A stretch of DNA of 64,000 nucleotides from Diogma glabrata (lineage: Eukaryota > Arthropoda > Insecta > Diptera > Cylindrotomidae), in assembly GCA_963693315.1 (NCBI GenBank), contig OY856188.1, positions 191,273,049 through 191,337,048 of the forward strand. The letters run 5' to 3'. The position numbers and the translations under genes are program-made. The notes beneath the pieces were generated by a model. The model ran no database searches. It was not told the DNA's origin and saw only the letters and a list, made by a program, of their open reading frames with translations. Below, in pieces: positions 1-10,885 of this stretch; the first letter of the stretch is position 1; each line of letters opens with the position of its first letter.

Positions 1-205
1 TTCTTGTTTTGCATATGGCAACTGTTCTTGATTGGGTTGGAATAGCCCAGCAACCAGAGCCATGTGAAGCAGCTTTTCTAATACGATTTGAACCTTTTAA
101 TATTATCACTATCACATCACCAGACGCTATATTACCGTAACTATCACAAACAAAAGCACGAACTGTATCCAATAATGTTAACTTATTATTATTTAATTCT
201 TCTAA
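1..205 (-). CDS. Unrecognised coding fragment cut by the left edge
   Basis: Read on the minus strand, roughly 67 codons are open from about 203 down to the window edge, with ordinary protein-like composition (for example DTVRAFVCDSYGNIASGD, then ILKGSNRIRKAASHGSGCW). A possible splice acceptor, an AG after a T-rich stretch, lies at about 206. Reading further upstream in the same frame, sequence that also looks coding (ILPMILSSEGIKTF) is separated from the fragment by one TAA near 211. So this is either an exon beginning at 206 or an older exon with a premature stop. I do not recognise the family. The downstream part lies outside the window. Confidence 0.35.
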
Positions 206-239
206 TAATTAGAATGTTTTTATACCTTCACTAGATAAA

Positions 240-964
240 ATCATTGGCAAAATAAGTACAAATTTAAAAAAAGCTGTGATTGTTTATATCAATTATTTTT
301 ATAAATACATATATGTACATATATATGTTTCATTTTTCCATTTCAACGAAACGATACAGTAAAATAATAAAAAAAATAAATAATAGTTTTGATGATTACT
401 AAATTCAATTGAGATATTGTTCGTTTGGTTGAAATGAAAAAATGAAATATGTCAAAATAATTTAAAATATATTATAGGTGGGGTTTATAGCATGTATGAT
501 GGTATATGTAAGTTTTATTTTAATTTTATAGTTACTGAAAATAAAAGTTCTCATCTTATAACTTTTTATGGCAGTAAAGTTGTATCAAAACATATTTCTT
601 CAGTAAAGTTGTATCAACTCGCAAGATTTTGTCAGTAAAATTTACTGAAAAAATTGGGTGTCACTCTCTAACAAATGTTAAAGTTGTATTTTTTCTCTCA
701 CTTGTTTTACTGACAGTATTTCATTTTCCATATAAATGCAGCTTTACGTTATGCATTTTTACATACATATTTTTGGTTCATTATCACCCTCAAAACACTT
801 TAATGTGACACTTTAATGATTTTCAATTCAATCGGTCACCAGTGTGATAGTGGCTCTCAAAATTATACACTAGGTTTTTTAAGCTATGTATATTAATTAA
901 TTACACTATCAAATTTATTGAACAAATAAAAAAAATTGAAATGAAATTAGACAATGTAAATGCT
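240..964. other. A+T-rich stretch without a recognisable gene
   Basis: No coding signal seen on either strand. The only structure noted is a short direct repeat of cagtaaagttgtatca at 572 and 601, with related inverted ttttactg sequences near 640 and 707, suggesting the remains of a small palindromic repeat. Confidence 0.5.
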
Positions 965-1071
965 GAAAGTCACATAAAACATAAACAGAATTCCATACAA
1001 ATTTTATAGCAACAGAATTTTTTGCTGTCAAATTTGTATGAAATTCTGTTTCTGTTGTATGTGAATGCCCG
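965..1071. repeat. Short hairpin, divergent relative of the 45.3-kb MITE
   Basis: The two halves are imperfect inverted copies (cagaattccatacaaattt against aaatttgtatgaaattctg). The right end, tgttgtatgtgaatgcccg, matches the end of the longer TTAA-flanked MITE at 45319-45764. It appears to be a collapsed or internally deleted member of that family. No target-site duplication could be fixed. Confidence 0.6.
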
Positions 1072-1179
1072 AACACAATCATCACTTTTGAAATTTAACA
1101 AAATGTCTGATTTTTGCTTACAAAAGTGAGATCGTACGTACCCAGATAACAATCTATAGTTTTTCCTTTGTTCTGCTGT

Positions 1180-1428
1180 TCTACAAGCAACGAAAGTCTC
1201 CGCGTGGTGGCCAATTCGTGAAGCTCATTTGACAGCAGCGAACCGCAGAAAATTATGTGTACCCAATAGTATGTTTATAGGTTCGTGAGTTCAAAAATCA
1301 ATGGTAAATTAGTTGAAAATTGTACCAATTTTTTTTTTGTAAAATTATTTAAAATCAGTGATTATATATTGAAATAAATAAATTCGACAGCAAAAAGTTA
1401 TTTTTAAGTCGTCAATTAGCAAATAAAG
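1180..1428 (+). other. Possible 5' exon with consensus splice donor (+)
   Basis: A locally less A+T-rich segment with CpGs (around 1200-1255) runs into a consensus splice donor, AAAG|gtaagtgagg, at 1428/1429. No convincing ATG frame crosses it, so if real it is probably an untranslated first exon. A candidate partner is the terminal coding exon at 6989-7121, but nothing in the sequence links them directly. The donor could also be a chance match. Confidence 0.3.
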
Positions 1429-1728
1429 GTAAGTGAGGTTATGTTGTTGTTTTGGTGGCTGATTGTTTTATAGTTACATATCATAAAAACGTAAAAATAA
1501 ATAATGTACAAGTTGTATAATTGTAAGAGCATTATATAAATTATTATATAATATATAAATTCACAACAAAAACATAACTCCAAGCTTCACATTAACCTCA
1601 AATCTACATTGTTGCAACTTGCATAAATATTATTGCTATTGCACAAGTTTTTTATTAAACAATATTTAATGATATACAAGCAGAAAATTACCCTGTTTTA
1701 TGAAGTTCAGAAAAAATGGCATACTTAC

Positions 1729-1881
1729 CAATATCACACTACAATTTAAATTTATTTGCAAATATCACCCAATTACACACAAAATATGCCCATATCTGCG
1801 GTTTGCTACTGTCAATCCGACCGCGCCTCTGGCGACGTGCAAATCGCCAATTGCAACATCACTAACATTTGTTATCGACAT
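1729..1881 (-). other. Possible 5' exon with small ORF and consensus donor (-)
   Basis: On the minus strand an ATG at 1881 opens a 38-codon frame ending in TGA at 1765 (MSITNVSDVAIGDLHVARGA at its start). Its codons are far richer in G+C than the surroundings. The exon would end at 1729 with the donor TATTG|gtaagtatg. A 5' exon with a short upstream ORF for the minus-strand gene at 1-205 is possible. The frame has no family match that I recognise, and the link is inference. Confidence 0.3.
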
Positions 1882-1930
1882 TGAATTTTTAGCTGGGTAG
1901 TTGGATCGTGTAAAACACGCTTATGGTGCT

Positions 1931-2270
1931 ACATATTCCCAAGCAACAAAACAAAGTTATATTACCGTTATTTTATGGTGAAATAACTCACGTTGAATAA
2001 CTATTGAAAGTTATATTTTGGTTATTTTTACGTTGAAAAAACCTACCACAAACATTATGGCAACTGTAAATGCCAAGTTATTAAATAACTTACGTTAAAA
2101 TAAAACGTAACTTCAACATAAAGGTGTTTGTTGAGAAAAAAGCACAAATTAAATTTAATTACGCTGGAAAAACGTAGTCTCAACAGCATAGCTATACTGT
2201 TAATAACCAGTTATTTAATACGTTACAAAATAATGTAGTTAACGTGATCTAATACACCCAGAAAAACTCA
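1931..2270. repeat. A+T-rich dispersed repeat, related to 8.4-9.66 kb
   Basis: Begins with cccaagcaacaaaacaaagt, and the inverse complement of this end (ttttgttgcttggg) closes the repeat at 9664. The body repeats forms of aagttat and acgtta in both orientations, as expected of a palindromic non-autonomous transposon. Boundaries on the right are uncertain, and no coding sequence is visible. Confidence 0.4.
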
Positions 2271-2550
2271 AATTTAACGTTGTGAAAAATTTTATTTTAA
2301 ATTTATTTTAAATTTTATTAATCTAATAATTTGTAATAAATTTAAAAATTATTTTATATATAATAAATAAAATAAATCTACTTATTATAAAATTAATTTT
2401 ATATATATAAATGTTTCTTAATTTTTCTTAAATGATTAAAGATAGATAGACACATAATTAAATAAAAATTACAAAAAACTATCATCATCAAATCCGTTTT
2501 AAATAAACATATATTACATAAATGGTTTAATTCAACTTATCCTAGTCTGT

Positions 2551-2673
2551 AGCTGGGTTTTAGCATGCGATTGGATTGTGGACGGTGTTATTAACCAATC
2601 AAAAGTAAGAATTTTGTGGTGAAAATAAAAATCTCTTCTCTGATTGGTTAATAAAATATTTCGCAGTCCACAG
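2551..2673. repeat. AGCTGGGTTTTA-ended MITE, copy 1 (right end lost)
   Basis: Starts agctgggttttagcatgc and contains an inverted pair of ttaaccaatca and tgattggttaa. The distal terminal repeat is missing. Better-preserved copies are at 3288-3430 and 43467-43587. At 2674-3222 I see only A+T-rich sequence. Confidence 0.65.
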
Positions 2674-3222
2674 TGCCACAACCTCCTTAATCGTAGCCCT
2701 ACTGATTCACACCATTTGCAATAAACAATGTACATTGCCATATGCAAAAAATTGGATTAGTCTTTTTGATTAAATTTTTTTGAAGATTTTTTATAAGGAG
2801 TTTTATTTTTCCAGATGGCATTACGACGATTTTTTGAATTTTTTTAAAATTGAGTTTTAAATAGCGCTACAAGCTCACGATTTTTACTGTTATAAAAAAT
2901 GAAGATAGCTTTTATATAGGGGGTTTTGACAGTGCGCATGTTAAAAGACAGCGGGTTTCTGATAGTATATTGCTTTACTGCTCTACTTATACGTACTAAC
3001 GCACCGATAGTAATTATTTTGATGAGGATAGTTTTTTAAATAACTTTTTATTAATATGATTAATACGAATATTTTTTTTTGTTCATAGAATGAACTCATG
3101 AACCCATTACTTTTGAGGGTAGAAATGATATCATGAAATGGTGATATTATGAAAACCGATAATGATAAGTTTTTGGCAAAAATTATTTGATTGTACTAAA
3201 ATCTAATATTTCAATAATAGCT

Positions 3223-3448
3223 GTGTTCGATTTGACTGAAACAACTGAAAAATTGTATACAATTGTTGTTGTGTTTTCAGTTGTTTCAAGCTGGGTTTTA
3301 ACATGCAAACTGTGGACTGTAAAAGTTTTTATTAACCAATCAATCAGGACAATTTTATATTCACCATCTTATTTCGGATTGGTTAATAACACCATCTACA
3401 GTCCGCAGTTCGCATGTTAAAACCCAGCTTTAGTCAAATCGAGCGCAC
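3223..3448. repeat. Small palindromic repeat interrupted by a MITE
   Basis: gtgttcgatttgact at 3223 faces agtcaaatcgagcgcac ending at 3448. Inside lie further inverted gaaacaactgaaaa and ttttcagttgtttc sequences. The symmetry is broken by the MITE at 3288-3430, so the outer element is older. Confidence 0.6.
3288..3430. repeat. AGCTGGGTTTTA-ended MITE, copy 2 (complete)
   Basis: Complete copy of about 143 bp. Left end aagctgggttttaacatgc and right end gcatgttaaaacccagctt are near-perfect inverted repeats. An internal pair, ttaaccaatca and ggattggttaa, forms two facing CCAAT-box motifs. It is nested in the palindrome 3223-3448. No transposase is encoded and the superfamily is unassigned. Confidence 0.75.
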
Positions 3449-3579
3449 TAATTGTTTTAACGTTAATTTTATTTCAAATATCATCCGGTAGGAATTTAAC
3501 TAATAGTGGATGTTTAATATTTTTAAATAGCCTCATAAAATGTTGATTTGCAATTATTTTAATTCTTATATTTAAACTG

Positions 3580-3832
3580 CGCTCCAATTGATGCTAAATT
3601 GTACTAAACGTGCTAAATCAATTTAGTCAACAATTTATTTGACTTAAATCTAAATCAACATTTTGTTTCCAAATAATTGTGAAGAAATACATACGAAATA
3701 CATAAGAAATACAATACGTAAAACAATATTTGACAACTTGATTACATTCCTTTAAATTAAAATTCGGCAATTGTGTAAAATTTAATTTAGATTTAGCAGT
3801 TTCTTACAATTTAGCAGCTAATTGGAATCCAG
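3580..3832. repeat. Degenerate palindromic repeat (MITE-like)
   Basis: ctccaattgatgctaaattg at 3582 and the inverse complement of caatttagcagctaattgga near 3825 pair over about 40 positions with mismatches, as do gctaaatc and gatttagc further in. This is an old short inverted-repeat element with no coding content. Confidence 0.5.
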
Positions 3833-4395
3833 GGTCAATAGTTATTAATTGTTATCGTTAATTTTATTGCCTAGTTGTGGATCAACTGCAATAGATCTTG
3901 GTAATTCTATTCCATTGTTAACTGCAGCTCAACGATAGTGTAAATCTGTCTTTGCAACCATGACTCTACCTTTTGGTTTCGCTCCTGTTCCATCTGTTTC
4001 TGTCCAATATAAGTTATCAGCAATGCAATCAATAGACACAGATGTCAGTTTAGAATTTTTTTCATATTTAAATCTTGTTTATATTCTATTTTAATATCCA
4101 CATTTTTCTTTTCCACAACGGAATTCTGATCTTTCGTCAGATCTATCGCCGCAATCATTGGCAAAATCGCAAGTCCATTGTCTGTTGAGAAGGAAAATTA
4201 AAGGCAAAAAAATAAATCAAAAATTATAAAAGATCTGATAAATTGGCTTACTTTGGAATACAACGATTACTTCCACATTTAAAATCTGTTTCTGCACTGC
4301 ATTTAGAAAAATTTTCTGGAAGCTCGTCACTATTATCACGGCAATCGTTAATACCATCACAGAACCCAAAACATCGAGCGACGGATTTGCTCCTT

Positions 4396-4512
4396 TTATC
4401 AAAGCCAGCTTGCATGTGCCGTCAAAGAAACTGCACAAACGTTGCCACTCATATTTTCCAGGTCAATCAAACTCTCGTTGCATTGCCAAATGTTGTTGTT
4501 TGTGATGGTTGT
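4396..4512 (+). repeat. Inverted duplicate of a megalin-like exon
   Basis: This plus-strand stretch translates with small frame shifts to MCRQRNCT and further receptor-like residues. It matches the minus-strand sequence at 4812-4700 (tgtcgtcaaagaaac in both). Part of one exon therefore exists twice, in opposite orientations, about 200 bp apart. The LINE 3' end at 4515-4701 lies exactly between them, which suggests transduction or template switching during LINE insertion, or later rearrangement. Confidence 0.65.
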
Positions 4513-4514
4513 TG

Positions 4515-4701
4515 TCCCGCAAGTGTCCCGCATGTGCACACCGCACGATGTAGTCAACCTTTTCAGATGTCCTGAAAATTCTACCAACCTGACGAAGCAA
4601 GATTTATGGTACCGCCGAAGGGCAGTAGCAGAGTTCCTGAACCTGGACATGGAGCCGGAGTATTAGCACCAAAACCCGTCACTACAACAACAACAACCAT
4701 T
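4515..4701 (+). mobile_element. LINE 3' end (cysteine/histidine-rich C-terminus plus CAA tail)
   Basis: The frame ending at 4666 reads PHDVVNLFRCPENSTNLT followed by KQDLW. This is the hallmark C-terminal pattern (P-H-D, H/N-L-F-x-C-P, L-T-x-x-D-L-W) of I/Loa/R1-group non-LTR retrotransposon proteins. After the stop comes a short (CAA)n-type tail at about 4681-4699. Only the last 50 or so codons remain, a typical 5' truncation. The related, longer copy is at 21.7-24.7 kb on the minus strand. Confidence 0.75.
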
Positions 4702-6312
4702 ATAGAACAACTATTTGGGAATGCAACAATAGTTTGATTGATCTGGACAATGTTGCCATGCAGTTTTGCGGTTTCTTTGACGACACATGTACGCTGGACC
4801 ATCTGAATCATCACCGCAATTATTATCAAAATCATTCATCCATAATTTTGGAATACATCTTCCATTTTAACAACTGAATTCAGTTTCTGGATCACTCACA
4901 CGTTTATCTGAAACCAAGAATATGATTATCGACCTAAATAAAAAGATTGTGTTTCATTGGATACTTACGATACACAGCAGGATCTTCATCACTAGCGTCA
5001 TTACAGCATCGTCACCACCTCTCCAACTATTAAGTATGTAGCTTCCGCTAGATTTGAATTTGAAATCAGAATCTGGAAAAGGTAAATCACAGTTTTGTTC
5101 ATCGGTTTTATCCCCACAGCTGTATGTTCCGTCACAAATGGTGGCTGATGGTGTACAATTTGTATTACCACACTGGAATGTGTCTGCTCAACAATGACGA
5201 TCAACCATTGTGGAGTTGGAACTTTTCGTTTACATATATGTTCATTTTATACTACATAGTAACCACCAGGTATATGTGTTATTATGGTTTTCCGTATTAT
5301 TCACTGTTTGTGTGGAAGGACGTTTATATTATTATTAATAAAATAAAAAATTGAAAATAAACAGTAAAAAGTATATTTTTAAATATTGCATTTTAACCAC
5401 CAGGTGTATTGGAACAATGTTGTGAACAAACTGCAGGAGTTTCGATACATTCATCAATATCAGCACAAGCTTTACCATCTGTCAGCAATCTGAAATAGTG
5501 AAAAGAGATTTTATTATTGTTTTCCTTTAGTTTTTAAATTTTAACTTTCTTATATCCTTGATTGTCACAATCACAATAATGAGGCCTATTCAGTAAAATC
5601 TTCTATCAAAAATTTCTGCTATTCTTTTACTTTTTGTATAAAATTTTAATTTACCGTTATAAAATTTCATACAAAATACAAGAATAGCCGAAACTTTTGA
5701 TAGAAGATTTTACTCAATAGACCCCAATAACTAGTTAGAGTATCGACACACTTATGTCCGCATTGGTTAATTTCACCTTTGGCACATTCATCTACGTTAC
5801 AACAAGAAAGTGACTCATCAGAATCATCAGAACAATCAGAGGCTTTGTTACAAACCAAATGATAATCGATACATTTTCCATAGTTACATGTTAATTGACC
5901 AGTCGAACATGTGTTATTATCCTTTTTTTTACAGTCGATTTCATCTGCATGATCACCACAATAATCTTCAACATCACAATGATATTGATTACGAATACAT
6001 TTGAAGTTCTGGCATGTGAATTCTTGAGATGACCATGTTTTGTATTTAGAATAACAGAGCTTTCATTCGTCAGAACCATCACAACAATCGTTATCATGAT
6101 CACAAAGCCATCCTTTATTAATACCATTTTGTTGAGAAATTGATCTTCGCTTCATGGCTGTCGTGTTGGACAGCTGTGCAATGTAGTATTTTCATCTGCT
6201 CCATCTACACAATCTGGATCACCATCACAAATTCATTTCTTTGGTATACAATGAGCACGTCTCCATGATTTATTATTTTCACATGTAAACTCATTTTCTT
6301 CGTCACGATCAT

Positions 6313-6985
6313 CTAGATTCTAGACAAATGCATTAAATTAGTTTTGAAAACTAGAAATTGATTGAAGTAAATTTAGAGTTGGAGAAAAATACTAATATCA
6401 CCAATTTTTACCAATGCGTTGTTTAAATACTGTTTTTAATTATATAAACGATAGTCTGAACACAACCAATCAGATATTAATATGATGTGTGAATTTTAAA
6501 AAAATACATCGAAAACAAACTGGCGAAATAGGCAAAGGTTTAATCTATGCTTTTTTAAATCCAAATAAATATGTTTTCAAGCGGTCTTTATATTAAAAAG
6601 CGAGAGGATGGCGAATTCACACTGTGGCTGATGCAGTATTTAATCGAAAACATATATTAAATCAAATATATTTGATCCATTTTTCATTTATTATTTTATA
6701 ATTTATTAATAAGTAGACAGTGTTTAATATCAAATATTTGATATTAGATGTCAGTTGTTATAGTAATATAGTGTAGCATAAAGTTATTGTGTATTAAATA
6801 TAAAATAAATAATAATAATAAATTAAATAAAATTACTAAATATATAATAAATAGTGGTTTGATTATATAATATATTACAATGTAGGATGTACTATATGTG
6901 ATCCTGCGTAACAATCTGAGAATTCAATTTCAGATAGTGTCAACTAAAACGTTGATGGATTATTTTATTAAACATTATCATTTTA
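6313..6985. other. A+T-rich stretch without a recognisable gene
   Basis: Nothing coding is evident. It contains runs such as aataataataataaatt near 6805 and weak inverted repeats of tttgatat and atatcaaa near 6650-6750. It ends in a T-rich tract leading to the acceptor-like ttttacag at 6981-6988. Confidence 0.45.
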
Positions 6986-6988
6986 CAG

Positions 6989-7121
6989 ATATTCCTCTTT
7001 ACATCAAATAAAGCAAACAATGCCAATAAATAATATAAATGCGGTGCTATCAACAAGTTCTACAGCTCATAATTATGAAGAAAATTCTGGTAGTGATCAA
7101 AAGTCCATATTGGAAAGCTGA
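6989..7121 (+). CDS. Possible terminal coding exon, unknown gene
   Basis: A good acceptor (cattatcattttacag, ending at 6988) is followed by a 44-codon open frame to TGA at 7119-7121. Its C-terminal end is serine/asparagine-rich (HNYEENSGSDQKSILES). An ATG within it (7020) would give a free-standing 33-residue peptide, but the acceptor makes a last exon more likely. A canonical AATAAA occurs at 7196-7201, about 75 bp past the stop, as expected of a 3' UTR. No upstream coding exon was identified, so the protein family cannot be named. Confidence 0.35.
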
Positions 7122-8640
7122 ACCACATTTCTTTTATATATTATTGTTATTTTTTTAAAAATTTATTGTACAATGGATTATTTATTTTTAAAAGTAATAA
7201 AAAAACAAAGTGAAGTATTCAAGTAAATAATGATTTTAATTATTTAAAATAACCGAACCAAATAACCTAACCTAAACCAAAAATCTATTAACTTTTTGAT
7301 CTCTCTAATATGCTATCATTCGGAACTCAGAAAAATGTTATCTAACTAATATCTTTTCAAAGAGCTCTAAAAGATGTCCACAAGTAGCGCATTGGAGGGT
7401 TTTCTGATATCCTTTTATTATCTTTTAGATAAATATTTTGGATGTCAGATCTAAAAACGGTTACCTTTAAGAGCTCATAATGATAGCTTTTTGCCGAACG
7501 GGAATATAATTCGCTCGCTGAGGGTTCCGTGTAATAATATTTGAGAAAGTTTTTGTTAGTATAGTTTCACATTTATTTAAAATTATTCTACTATGCTATC
7601 GGGTTACCCATATTTTTAAATTTAATCCAACGCAATCCTCTCAATATCACGAATCAAACATAAATGGACTTACGCAGCTTTCAAAAGGCTCACATTTACA
7701 TAAATTAAATTTGAGAAATATTTTTTGAGAAATTTTATCGAAGCAGTTTTTTGTTATTTTTTTCCAAAATTTTGAAGCAACCAATTTATTTAATTTTATT
7801 TGATATTAATTTACAGAAATCGAAAGAGAAATCGATTAAACAATTTTCTCAATTACAATTTACACTCGTTCAAAAATAAATGTGATACCCAAACGTGGGA
7901 CAAAAAACATTAAACTTTTCAAGAAACTTCCGTTTAGGGTTAATTTATCTTTTCTATAATTACAAGTTTTGTGCAAAAACCTCATTTAATCAGTAAATGC
8001 CTGATAATTCAATAAATAAATACCTGATAATTCAATAATACCTATAAGCCTAGTTTTCCATTATATACAAAATCTTGCTCGTCTCAAATAAATATTATTT
8101 TTTATCACTACCAATATTCACTGAGAAACAATAACTATTTTGATTTTTTTTAATTTTACGTACATATAAGAATAAATTAAATTTAGCACTATTTCACAAT
8201 TGATTCAAATGAACCAAACCTTTTGGTTAATTTAATTATTAATTAAATTCTAATTAGCACAAACACTGATTTCACATATTCGTTCAAAATACAAAACAAC
8301 AATGACCAATGTTTTCTATTTTCTGTTACGTATTTTCTTTGTTTAATTTTCTTACATTAAAAAAAATTTTTACACATAGGATATTTATCAACTACGGTTA
8401 TTATCAGGTAAATTCAACGTTTTAAAATGATGGTTTATATGATGTTATAAAGTAAGACAACGAAAACTTAAAATTATACTTTACTTCGTTTTTATAAATA
8501 CGATCTAATTAATAGGTTTTATTTAACCGTAATACTAATAGGATTTTATAACTAAAATTCAACGTTATTTCGAAACATATAATTAACATATCTCCAACGT
8601 TTTAAAGTGGCACATAATAATTTGGTTATTATATTTTGGT
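7122..8640. other. Noncoding A+T-rich region
   Basis: Contains the possible poly(A) signal at 7196-7201, then A+T-rich sequence. A weak palindrome (gctatcatt at 7312, aatgatagc at 7477) and the phrase agggttccgt near 7520 suggest old repeats; a similar agggttccgt recurs at 46762. From about 8380 it merges into the left half of the repeat that ends at 9664. Confidence 0.4.
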
Positions 8641-8644
8641 TTAA

Positions 8645-9558
8645 CAGGCTGATTCTGAGTTAAGAGGTCTTAGCTATGATTATTTTTGTTATGACAATTT
8701 TTTTAAGAGGAATATCTTAATTGCGATTCTGTGAACGTTGTCATAAAAAACCTCATAATAACTCTACAAACATATTTTGGAGATCTTTCAAACGGCTATT
8801 TTTAGAAACAAAAGTATTATAAAATGTCATATTTTCTTTTTAAATAATTTAAATACAAATTAAAATACCATATAAATTATTATTAAGAATTATGGTATAT
8901 TATATAATAATTTTTTATAGAAATCAAGTTTGTGTCTTAGAAAATTTTTAAGGTATCAATAATTTTTGTTTGTGAAAATACCAAACGCCATTTTCAATAA
9001 TCAAAAATGTATTTTATTTTATAATAATTTATATACAATTAGTATAAAATTATACCATATATTCATTATTTTGCAATAAATTTGTGAGAAATCAGAAAAG
9101 AATTATTGTTTTTCCTTAAAGTTTATATAAAATTTTCATAAACAACATGAGACGTAAAAGTTCGATATTGCAAATATGAAATTTTCAATCGCCATTTTAT
9201 TTAAAATCAATATATATCAATATATGTATATTTTGTTTTATATTTTTGATTCAAACTAAAATAAAATATAGATAATTATTATAAATTTTATAATAATTAC
9301 ATAAATAATTCATAATTAATATTTTGTCCTTTATTAATATAATTTTTCATACAAGAATTCAAATAAAAAATATGAAACTTTAAGTTATGATGCTTAAGAT
9401 GACCATGTTTGATGGTCTTACGTTAAGAGGTTTTTTTTTGACATCTCACAGTTGTGACTACATACAGAATCGCATTTAAGAGGTTTTAGTCTTAGCTAAG
9501 AGAAAAGTCTTTGCTATGACTATTTTAACATCTGTGAGGGTATGTCAGAATCAGCCTG
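8645..9558. mobile_element. CAGGCTGATTCTGA-ended DNA transposon, copy D1
   Basis: A 914-bp element whose two ends share the inverted repeat caggctgattctga, after which they diverge (agttaagaggtc on the left, catacccctcac-like on the right). It is flanked by TAA at 8642-8644 and 9559-9561, consistent with a 3-bp target duplication. No transposase frame is visible, so it is non-autonomous. Two more copies follow at 9790-12794 and 9953-10885. It sits inside the older repeat that ends in ttttgttgcttggg at 9664. Confidence 0.8.
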
Positions 9559-9952
9559 TAAATGTTATCATATTATAACATGTATCGAAATAACTTATTG
9601 TCAACCGATTTATAACAAAAACCAAAAGTTATTTTACAACCTCGGTTATTTTTTGTTGCTTGGGTTATGGTGCTATTACACACAAACCCCATTAGTTATA
9701 ACCCACTAGATTTTTTATTATACTATAGCAATGGTGCTATTACACACAAATTAAATTCAGCTGCCTTAATCAATTTTGCAGTTACCATACAGGCTGATTC
9801 TGACATACCCTCACAGATGTAAAAATAGTCATAGCAAAGACTTTTCTCTTAGCTAAGACTAAAACCTCTTAAATGCGATTCTGTTTGTAGTCACAACTGT
9901 GAGATGTCAAAAAAAAACTCTTAACGTAAGACCATCAAACATGGTCATCTTA

Positions 9953-10885
9953 CTGGCAGATTCTGACATAGCCTCACAGATGTAAAAATAGTCATAGTAA
10001 AGACTTTTCTCTTAGCTAAGACTAAAACCTCTTAAATGCGATTCTGTATGTAGTCACAACTGTGAGATGTCAAAAAAAAACCTCTTAAGGTAAGACCATC
10101 AAACATGGTCATCTTAAGCAGCATAATTTAAAGTTTCATATTTTTTTATTTGAATTCTTGTATGAAAAATTATATTAATAAAGGATAAAATATTAATTAT
10201 GAATTATTTATGTAATTATTATAAAATTTATAATAATTATCTATATTTTATTATAGTTTGAATCAAAAATATAAAACAAAGTATATATTGATATTGATTT
10301 TAAATAAAATGGCGATTGAAAATTTCATATTTGCAATATCAAACGTCGACGTCTCATGTTGTTATTGAAAATTTTGCAAATTTTATATAAACTTTAAGGA
10401 AAAACAATCATCAACAATCTCACAAATTTATTGCAAAATAATTAATAATTAATATATGGTATAGTTTTATGTTAATTGTATATAAATTATTATAAAATAA
10501 AATACATTTTTGATGTTAAGATTGATATTCACTAAAATGGCAGTTGAATGTTTTCACAAACAAAAATTATTAATACCTTAAAAAATTTTCTAAAACATAA
10601 ACTTGATTCTTATAAAAAATTGTTATATAATATACTATAATTCTTAATAATAATTTATATGGTATTTTAATTTGTATCTAAATTATTTAAAAAGAAAATA
10701 TGACATTTTATAATAATTTTGTTTATAAAAATAGCCGCTTGAAAGATCTCCAAAACATATTTGTAGAGTTATTATGAGGTTTTCTATGACAACGTTCACA
10801 GAATCGCAATTAAAATATTCCTCTTAAAAAAATTGTCATAACAAAAATAATCATAGTTAAGACCTCTTAACTCAGAATCAGCCTG
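9953..10885. mobile_element. CAGGCTGATTCTGA-ended transposon, copy D2, inside D3
   Basis: About 930 bp, same orientation as D3. It splits the D3 sequence catggtcatctta|agcatcataac, which is continuous in D1 (read at 9376-9412 on the opposite strand). TTA-type flanks lie on both sides. Its left terminus (ctggcagattctgac) has drifted from the family sequence. Confidence 0.75.

Larger units (their letters stand above)
3838..6312 (-). pseudogene. LDL-receptor family pseudogene, megalin/LRP2-like
   Basis: Read 6312 to 3838 on the minus strand, the remains are, in order: four LDL-receptor class A repeats (the last, 5910-5800, keeps all six cysteines and [11 protein letters not shown]); an EGF-like module ([18 protein letters not shown]); after an intron-like gap another EGF ([20 protein letters not shown], 5480-5405); CKRKVPTPQWL; more class A repeats (5180-4180); and a YWTD propeller piece ([11 protein letters not shown], 4000-3870). 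The order LDLa-EGF-YWTD and the segment MCRQRN with [12 protein letters not shown] point to LRP2/megalin, an endocytic receptor, rather than a short LDL receptor. It is broken: in-frame stops at 6233-6235, 6152-6154, 6063-6065, 4867-4869, 4713-4715 and 3929-3931, a frameshift near 6110 and another near 5030, and lost cysteines. Splice sites are partly preserved (gtaagt donor near 4970, acceptors near 5489 and 4178). The LDLR-type identity is firm; the specific family member is inference. Confidence 0.8.

Noticed and set aside
4243..4575. A plus-strand 110-codon frame
   Set aside because: It runs antisense through receptor pseudogene exons and into the inverted exon copy; the real signal is the minus-strand LDLa sequence plus the LINE tail.
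7258..7280. aacctaacctaaacc, similar to insect telomere repeat TTAGG
   Set aside because: Only about two units, within ordinary A+T-rich DNA.
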